Below, in pieces: positions 4,802-8,710 of a stretch of 8,710 nucleotides of DNA (position 1 is the first letter of the stretch; each line of letters opens with the position of its first letter). Location of the stretch: positions 1 to 8,710 of the forward strand of contig JAJYRF010000060.1 in the NCBI GenBank assembly GCA_021794255.1, read 5' to 3'. The notes under the pieces are model-generated. The model saw nothing but the letters and a program-made list of their open reading frames with translations, was not told the DNA's origin and ran no database searches. The DNA is from a bacterium. Its GTDB lineage: Bacteria; SZUA-79; Acidulodesulfobacterales; Acidulodesulfobacteraceae. Made by a program: the position numbers and the translations under genes.

Positions 4802-6079
4802 ATGAACCAAATTGAATCGGCCAAGAAAAATATAATAACTAAAGAAATGCAATTTACTGCAAATAGAGAAGATATCGAACCAGAAAAAATTATGCGTGAC
4901 ATTGCAAACGGGCATACGATAATTTTAAAAAATAAAGTACACGGCATAAATCCCTTAGCTGTCGGAAAAGACTTATCCACTAAGGTTAATTCCAATATAG
5001 GTTCTTCAGGTGACATCTGCAGTATTGACGAAGAATTAGAAAAACTTTTTGTTTCAATCGACAGCGGCGCCGATGCCGTAATGGATTTGTCAACAGGCGG
5101 AAATATTAAAGACTTTAGAGAAAAAATACTTAAAAACTCTACTATACCTTTAGGAACTGTGCCACTTTATGAAGCATTTCAGTATTTAATGGACAAAAAT
5201 GACCCTATAGAAAAATTCGACCCTGAAATATTATTTGAGGTTATTGAAAGACAATGTGAAGAAGGTGTTGATTTTATTACCGTTCATTGCGGGTTAACTT
5301 TGGAAGCAATAAAAAAAATGAATGGACAATCAAGGATTCTTGGCATAGTTTCAAGAGGGGGTTCGTTAATAGCTACATGGATGATAAAAAACAATAAGGA
5401 AAATCCTTTATATGAACAATATGACCGTCTTGTAAAAATAGCTAAAAAAAATGATGTAGTATTAAGTCTTGGAGACGGTTTAAGACCTGGAAGCATCGCA
5501 GATGCGACAGATAGAGCTCAAATAACCGAACTTATAACGCTTGGCGAACTTGCAAAAAAAGCATTTGAAGAAAACGTTCAGGTTATGATAGAAGGTCCCG
5601 GTCATGTTCCGTTAAATCAGGTTGAAACTAATATAAAACTTCAAAAAAGTTTATGCAACGAAGCTCCATTTTATGTTTTAGGTCCTCTTGTTACAGATAT
5701 TGCTCCCGGATATGACCATATTACAAGTGCTATAGGCGGTGCAATTGCGGCAGGAGCAGGCGCCGACTTTTTATGTTATGTTACGCCTGCCGAACACTTG
5801 AGACTTCCATCTGCGGAAGATGTTAGAAATGGGGTAATAGCAGCTAAAATCGCAGCACATGCAGGCGATATTGCCAAAGGCGTTAAAAATGCTATACAAA
5901 AAGATATTGCAATGAGCAACTTCAGAAAAACTATGAACTGGGAAGGTCAATACAACATTGCTTTAGATCCTGAAAAAGCAAGAGAAATGCGCTCAGCTAT
6001 AAAATTAAAAGATGATAAGGTGTGTTCAATGTGTTCTTCATATTGTTCTATAAAGCTTAATGCATCATTTAATAAATAA
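4802..6079 (+). CDS. thiC: Phosphomethylpyrimidine synthase ThiC
   Basis: This 425-residue radical-SAM enzyme rearranges aminoimidazole ribotide into HMP phosphate, the pyrimidine precursor of thiamine, in the cytoplasm. The family signature is complete: NREDIEPEKIM (22-32), VMDLSTGGNI (93-102), TVHCG (160-164), SRGGS (184-188), SLGDGLRPGS (222-231), MIEGPGHVP (262-270), APGYDHI (301-307) and CYVTPAEHL (325-333). The C-terminal 4Fe-4S site is CSMCSSYC (Cys408, Cys411, Cys415), spaced Cx2Cx3C rather than the Cx2Cx4C of the longer enterobacterial enzyme. From memory, the shorter spacing fits the compact ThiC of anaerobes and archaea, as does the length. It is the most GC-rich and best conserved gene in the window. 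It pairs with the ThiE/TenI gene upstream; no other thiamine gene is visible here. Confidence 0.97.
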   Translation: MNQIESAKKNIITKEMQFTANREDIEPEKIMRDIANGHTIILKNKVHGINPLAVGKDLSTKVNSNIGSSGDICSIDEELEKLFVSIDSGADAVMDLSTGGNIKDFREKILKNSTIPLGTVPLYEAFQYLMDKNDPIEKFDPEILFEVIERQCEEGVDFITVHCGLTLEAIKKMNGQSRILGIVSRGGSLIATWMIKNNKENPLYEQYDRLVKIAKKNDVVLSLGDGLRPGSIADATDRAQITELITLGELAKKAFEENVQVMIEGPGHVPLNQVETNIKLQKSLCNEAPFYVLGPLVTDIAPGYDHITSAIGGAIAAGAGADFLCYVTPAEHLRLPSAEDVRNGVIAAKIAAHAGDIAKGVKNAIQKDIAMSNFRKTMNWEGQYNIALDPEKAREMRSAIKLKDDKVCSMCSSYCSIKLNASFNK

Positions 6080-6168
6080 TTTAAATAATTTAAATAATTT
6101 AATAATTATAAATTTATTATATATTCTTTAAATATTTTAAATAAAGCACTTTTAAAATAAAATTTAAA

Positions 6169-6188
6169 ATTAATTAATATTAATTAAT
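6169..6188. repeat. 20-bp palindrome at the DUF815 gene start
   Basis: ATTAATTAATATTAATTAAT is its own reverse complement and ends one base before the ATG at 6190, occupying the place where a ribosome site would be. It could be an operator or simply AT-rich sequence. Confidence 0.45.
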
Positions 6189-6189
6189 A

Positions 6190-7326
6190 ATGAAACAATT
6201 AAATAATACTTGCGGTGAAATTAATAATACAACAGATGATAAAAATGAAGAGTTTAATAATATTTTAAAATCTTTTCAGGAAGAATTTAAAATTACAAAT
6301 AAACTAATTTATAATATTCATAATAGTTTTTCTCAATTTAATGAAAAATTTAATACTTTAATTAATGTGTTGCAGACAGCAGCTAATATATTGCAAATCC
6401 ATGATAGCAAAAGTCTAAATAATTTCAACAGTAACAATTATGATATTACTAATAATAAGAACAACACTGCCGCAAATAATAAAATTAATATTAATGAAAT
6501 TAATTCATCTTTCCAATATTTTAATTGCGTTCTATTTGATAAAAAAGATTTACAAAATAACGGTTCATTTAAATTTTTAAAAACTGATTCAAAATATATT
6601 TTAAAACCTATCAAGAATATTAATTCCTTAGCGATATCTGATTTTATCGGCATTGACGATATTATAAAAGAAGTTTTTAAAAACACTTTTAAATTTGCTT
6701 CGGGAAAACCTGCCAACAATGTTCTTTTATGGGGAGACAGGGGAACTGGAAAGTCTTCATTAATTAGAGCAATAACAAAATCTTTCGGCGATGAACCCTA
6801 CATTAATAAAATAAAATTTATTGAAGTCATAGAAGATACCGCTGAATTAATTTACGAACTAATTACCGTTGTAAAAGATGAACCTTATAGATTTATATTA
6901 TTTTTTGACGATATAGCATTTGATGCAGATTCATTATTTTATAAGAAACTTAAATCAATTCTTGACGGCGGCTTAGATGAACTTCCTGAAAATGTTATTA
7001 TTTACGCAACTTCTAATAAAAAACATTTGACGACAGAAAAATTTGCTCCGTCAAATAATCTTGAAAATTTTATACATCCCGAGCAGGAATACGAGGAAGG
7101 ATTATCATTAAGCGACAGATTTGGTCTTAGTTTTGGACTTTATAGCTTTGATCAAGAAACGTACATACAAATAGTTGAAATGTATTTAAAAAAATATAAT
7201 TTGGGCATCTCAATCCTTAATTTAAATAAAGTAAGGAAAGAAGCAGTCAATTTTGCAACAATAAAAGGTTCGCGTTCAGGAAGAACAGCAAAACAATTTG
7301 TTGTAAATTTATTAAAAGATAATTAA
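6190..7326 (+). CDS. AAA-type ATPase of the DUF815 family
   Basis: The 378-residue cytoplasmic protein has an N-terminal region (about 1-110) with a heptad-like helical stretch near 20-70 and an Asn-rich low-complexity linker (about 77-108), then an ATPase core. Walker A is GDRGTGKSS (182-190), Walker B is FILFFDD (235-241), and the sensor-1 region reads YATSN (272-276). A LSDRFGLSF segment (307-315) carries a likely arginine finger, Arg310. The conserved end SGRTAKQF (363-370) follows. This order matches DUF815 ATP-binding proteins, whose function is not established; they resemble DnaC/Cdc6-like AAA enzymes. The core spans about 140-378 and the linker is specific to this protein. The ATG at 6190 has no Shine-Dalgarno, so the start is less sure. 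It lies 110 bases after thiC, and I see no functional link to thiamine. Confidence 0.88.
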   Translation: MKQLNNTCGEINNTTDDKNEEFNNILKSFQEEFKITNKLIYNIHNSFSQFNEKFNTLINVLQTAANILQIHDSKSLNNFNSNNYDITNNKNNTAANNKININEINSSFQYFNCVLFDKKDLQNNGSFKFLKTDSKYILKPIKNINSLAISDFIGIDDIIKEVFKNTFKFASGKPANNVLLWGDRGTGKSSLIRAITKSFGDEPYINKIKFIEVIEDTAELIYELITVVKDEPYRFILFFDDIAFDADSLFYKKLKSILDGGLDELPENVIIYATSNKKHLTTEKFAPSNNLENFIHPEQEYEEGLSLSDRFGLSFGLYSFDQETYIQIVEMYLKKYNLGISILNLNKVRKEAVNFATIKGSRSGRTAKQFVVNLLKDN

Positions 7327-7351
7327 TTATTTATTAAAAGATAATTAATTA
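7308..7351. repeat. 22-bp tandem duplication across the DUF815 stop codon
   Basis: The 22 bases at 7308-7329, which encode the last codons (LLKDN), the stop and a few following bases, are repeated exactly at 7330-7351, and a partial third copy follows to about 7366. The first copy keeps the natural stop, so the protein is not altered. It looks like replication slippage. Confidence 0.85.
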
Positions 7352-7373
7352 AAGATAATTAATTTAGGTAAAA

Positions 7374-7419
7374 TTATTGTCTAATCCTCTTTAATTTATT
7401 TAAGAGATATAGACAATAA
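7374..7419. repeat. Two-tier inverted repeat between DUF815 and DUF4149 genes
   Basis: An outer stem TTATTGTCT/AGACAATAA (7374-7382, 7411-7419) encloses a symmetric internal loop of four bases on each side and an inner stem CTCTT/AAGAG (7387-7391, 7402-7406). It lies about 70 bases before the DUF4149-like gene. No T-run follows on the plus strand. It could be a structured leader, a weak terminator of the DUF815 transcript, or a protein site. Confidence 0.5.
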
Positions 7420-7488
7420 AAGAGCTATATGCATTATTTTTATTTAAAGATTTATCAGCTTAGCTTATAGTTTAATAAGGGTAAATTA

Positions 7489-7953
7489 ATGATTTTAATA
7501 ATATTTTTATATGTTTATAGTATTTGTTTATCAATATTTTTTGGTTCAAGTATTTTTATAGGATATTTTACCGCTCCTTATATATTTAAAACAATAAAAT
7601 CAAGAGACGAAGCCGGAAATATAGTCGGATCGCTTCTGCATAAATTTTCAATATTAGGATTTATTACACAGCCTGTTATGATAATTTTAGGATATATGCT
7701 GTATATAAATAAATATAGCAATATATTTATTATTCTTGTACCGTTTATTATACTAATTTTAATAATATTTTCAGAAAATTTTATTTCAAAAAGAATGAAC
7801 AACTTAAAAAAGCAAATGATTTCAATTACAGTTACGCCAAAAGAAGACCCGAGAAGAAAACAATTTAATTATCTGCACAAATGGTCTGTTAAATTATTTT
7901 TAGCAAATGAATTATTATGTTTACCTCTTTTTTATATAATATTTATAAGGTAA
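7489..7953 (+). CDS. DUF4149/TMEM205-like four-helix membrane protein
   Basis: The 154-residue product has four hydrophobic segments, at about 2-26, 55-73, 77-95 and 132-152, joined by short loops with a charged cytoplasmic-type loop at about 98-130. The first helix ends in FTAPYIFKTI followed by RDEAGNIVG (39-47). This matches the pattern of DUF4149/TMEM205-like proteins, where a helix ending in a Pro is followed by an AG-containing amphipathic stretch. The function of that family in bacteria is not known. AAGGG (7477-7481) sits seven bases before the ATG and supports the start. The gene may be transcribed with the DUF815 gene, 162 bases upstream, though the inverted repeat between them could separate the two. 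Confidence 0.75.
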   Translation: MILIIFLYVYSICLSIFFGSSIFIGYFTAPYIFKTIKSRDEAGNIVGSLLHKFSILGFITQPVMIILGYMLYINKYSNIFIILVPFIILILIIFSENFISKRMNNLKKQMISITVTPKEDPRRKQFNYLHKWSVKLFLANELLCLPLFYIIFIR

Positions 7954-8399
7954 ATACATAAATACTTGAAATAGTAATAATATTAACAAGTTTAATTCCA
8001 ACTGCCCGAAATTAGTTTTTAGTAATGCAGCTATACACCGGATAAAAAACTATAAATCTTTGCTTCATGCAATAAGGAAAGACTTTATAAGGTTTTTAGA
8101 ATACCTGACGCCTCATAAAGTATATTTTAATGAAAAACTTGAAATGAATGCAATTAAAATTAAAATAAGCGTAAGAACAACTAAAGTAAATGCAATTTTA
8201 CACAATATCAATAGTAATAATAAGTAATAGTGCCAAAAATATACTGTAAAAACTTAGAGGCGGATTGAATCATTATTGTATAAATATAACATTAGATAGA
8301 TATAACATAAAAACAAATTTTAAACCAACTACAATTTGGCATACAATCTAAAACTAAAAAATAAACATAATTTAAACTACCGCAAAGTATTTATTTTAC
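7954..8399. other. Spacer with possible gene remnants
   Basis: No intact gene is supported. On the plus strand a frame stays open for 85 codons (7970-8224, stop at 8225) and reads plausibly in the middle (for example IHRIKNYKSLLHAIRKDF). It has no ATG until 8144 and no ribosome site. On the minus strand the same DNA gives a 21-codon frame MIQSASKFLQYIFG... (8273-8208). A second frame (8205-8113, TTG start only) encodes one hydrophobic helix ending SLKYTL. These overlap on opposite strands, so at most one was real. The stretch 7997-8130 is GC-richer than the usual spacer, which suggests decayed coding DNA. From about 8275 to 8399 I see nothing. Confidence 0.4.
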
Positions 8400-8449
8400 T
8401 GGTCGGGATGACTGGATTTGAACCAGCGACCCCCTGCTCCCAAAGCAGG
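8400..8449 (-). pseudogene. 3' half of tRNA-Pro (anticodon UGG), possible attachment site
   Basis: Read on the minus strand, an intact anticodon arm CCTGC/GCAGG with loop TTTGGGA (anticodon TGG) is followed by variable loop GGGTC and T-arm GCTGG/CCAGT with loop TTCAAAT. The 3' acceptor strand CATCCCG, discriminator A and CCA (8402-8400) complete it. Upstream of the anticodon arm the sequence is TTTATAGATTATAAAT, with no D-arm and no 5' acceptor strand CGGGATG anywhere up to the window end. This cannot fold as a tRNA. A half gene that keeps the anticodon-to-CCA part is the product expected when an integrase recombines within a tRNA gene, because the element carries the 3' half. Simple deletion of the 5' half is the alternative. 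Confidence 0.85.
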
Positions 8450-8485
8450 ATTTATAATCTATAAAATAGCTTATTTACTCTGTTT

Positions 8486-8504
8486 TAGCGGTGCGCTATT
8501 TTTT
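8486..8504 (+). terminator. Possible hairpin terminator at the junction
   Basis: TAGCG-GTG-CGCTA (8486-8498) forms a five-base-pair stem and is followed by TTTTTT on the plus strand. A wider inverted pair AAAATAGC/GCTATTTT (8463-8470, 8495-8502) overlaps it. The T-run is on the wrong strand for the partial gene at the window edge, so it could only end a plus-strand transcript, and the stem is short. Confidence 0.3.
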
Positions 8505-8524
8505 ATGTAGTGGTTTTTGCAGGG

Positions 8525-8710
8525 TTACCGGCGAAATTTTATTGTAGGCTTCGGCTGGTTCTTGATATCTTGAGCAGGGGTGGCGGGATCAGGGGTTTGG
8601 GGTCTTTGGGTAATTTTTTGTTCTTCTCTTATCACGTTTTCTATATTGTTATTAAGTTTTGGGAAGTCGGTTTTTACCGTATTCCATACAATTTCTAAAT
8701 CTATATCCTC
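8525..8710 (-). CDS. C-terminal fragment of an unknown protein (runs off the window)
   Basis: A minus-strand frame enters at the right edge and stays open for 61 codons to TAA at 8525. The visible part begins EDIDLEIVWNTVKTDF, continues with a charged helical stretch NIENVIREEQKI, then a Pro/Gln/Thr-rich tail (TQRPQTPDPATPAQD), and ends with basic residues KPTIKFRR. The tail looks disordered. The DNA is about 40% GC by hand count, clearly above the neighbouring genes and spacers, and uses C and G at third positions that they avoid. A plus-strand frame across the same bases reads as low-quality sequence and is a shadow. Its position just beyond the halved tRNA-Pro suggests it is the outermost gene of an integrated element. 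The family is not recognised; the full gene lies outside the window. Confidence 0.65.
   Translation of the reverse strand, partial: EDIDLEIVWNTVKTDFPKLNNNIENVIREEQKITQRPQTPDPATPAQDIKNQPKPTIKFRR

Noticed and set aside
4708..5016. Minus-strand frame over the thiC start
   Set aside because: It is a shadow of thiC, whose plus-strand family motifs are unmistakable.
5284..5496. Minus-strand frame inside thiC
   Set aside because: It is antisense to conserved ThiC motifs, with no start signal.
6438..6719. Minus-strand frame inside the DUF815 gene
   Set aside because: It is antisense to the Asn-rich linker and core; its hydrophobic content is what antisense to Asn/Lys codons gives.
7578..7802. Minus-strand frame inside the DUF4149-like gene
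   Set aside because: It is antisense to a gene with a ribosome site and four clear membrane helices.
8400..8510. Intact tRNA-Pro with an intron
   Set aside because: No D-arm or 5' acceptor strand occurs in the remaining 260 bases, and bacterial tRNA introns are group I introns with recognisable length and structure.
8510..8698. Plus-strand 62-residue frame at the right edge
   Set aside because: It has no ribosome site and Gly/Phe-rich junk composition; the minus-strand frame through the same DNA reads as a normal protein end and stays open to the window edge.

Overview
The window is very AT-rich intergenic DNA carrying well-separated genes whose proteins are rich in Lys, Asn and Ile. This suggests a low-GC bacterium, probably anaerobic: it has a rubredoxin-like protein and a short-form, radical-SAM ThiC ending in a Cys cluster. 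Shine-Dalgarno sites are clear for some genes (GGAGG, GAGGGG, GAGGAG) and missing for others. No 16S rRNA or other lineage marker is present. A low-GC uncultured deltaproteobacterium-like lineage is only a guess.

Layout. Positions 1-750 (minus strand) hold the start of a membrane protein cut by the window edge, a complete tRNA-Lys(UUU) with encoded CCA and a good promoter, and a 37-residue single-membrane-span protein. Positions 1009-2265 (minus) hold a GltD-like FAD/NAD(P) oxidoreductase. Positions 2278-3020 contain no gene, but carry a 54-bp perfect palindrome and three exact copies of an 88-bp tandem repeat. Positions 3021-3353 (minus) encode a 110-residue rubredoxin-like protein; just upstream is a short open frame whose 15-bp tandem repeat would encode NINDK repeats. 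From 3610 the plus strand begins with a perfect consensus promoter, then a ThiE/TenI-family gene, thiC, a DUF815-type AAA ATPase and a DUF4149/TMEM205-like four-helix membrane protein. Positions 7954-8399 have no convincing gene. At 8400-8449 lies the 3' half of a tRNA-Pro(UGG). Beyond it, on the minus strand, is the C-terminal 61 codons of a protein in DNA of about 40% GC by hand count, richer than its surroundings.

Function. ThiC makes the pyrimidine moiety of thiamine (HMP-P). The ThiE/TenI protein either couples the pyrimidine and thiazole halves or acts on the thiazole. The two genes form a small thiamine locus with no TPP riboswitch that I can recognise, despite a leader of about 200 nt. 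The oxidoreductase and rubredoxin-like protein look like electron-transfer components of unknown partners. The most notable structural feature is the right end, where a halved tRNA gene next to compositionally distinct coding DNA looks like the edge of an integrated or deleted element. I found no CRISPR array, recognisable transposase or defence system.
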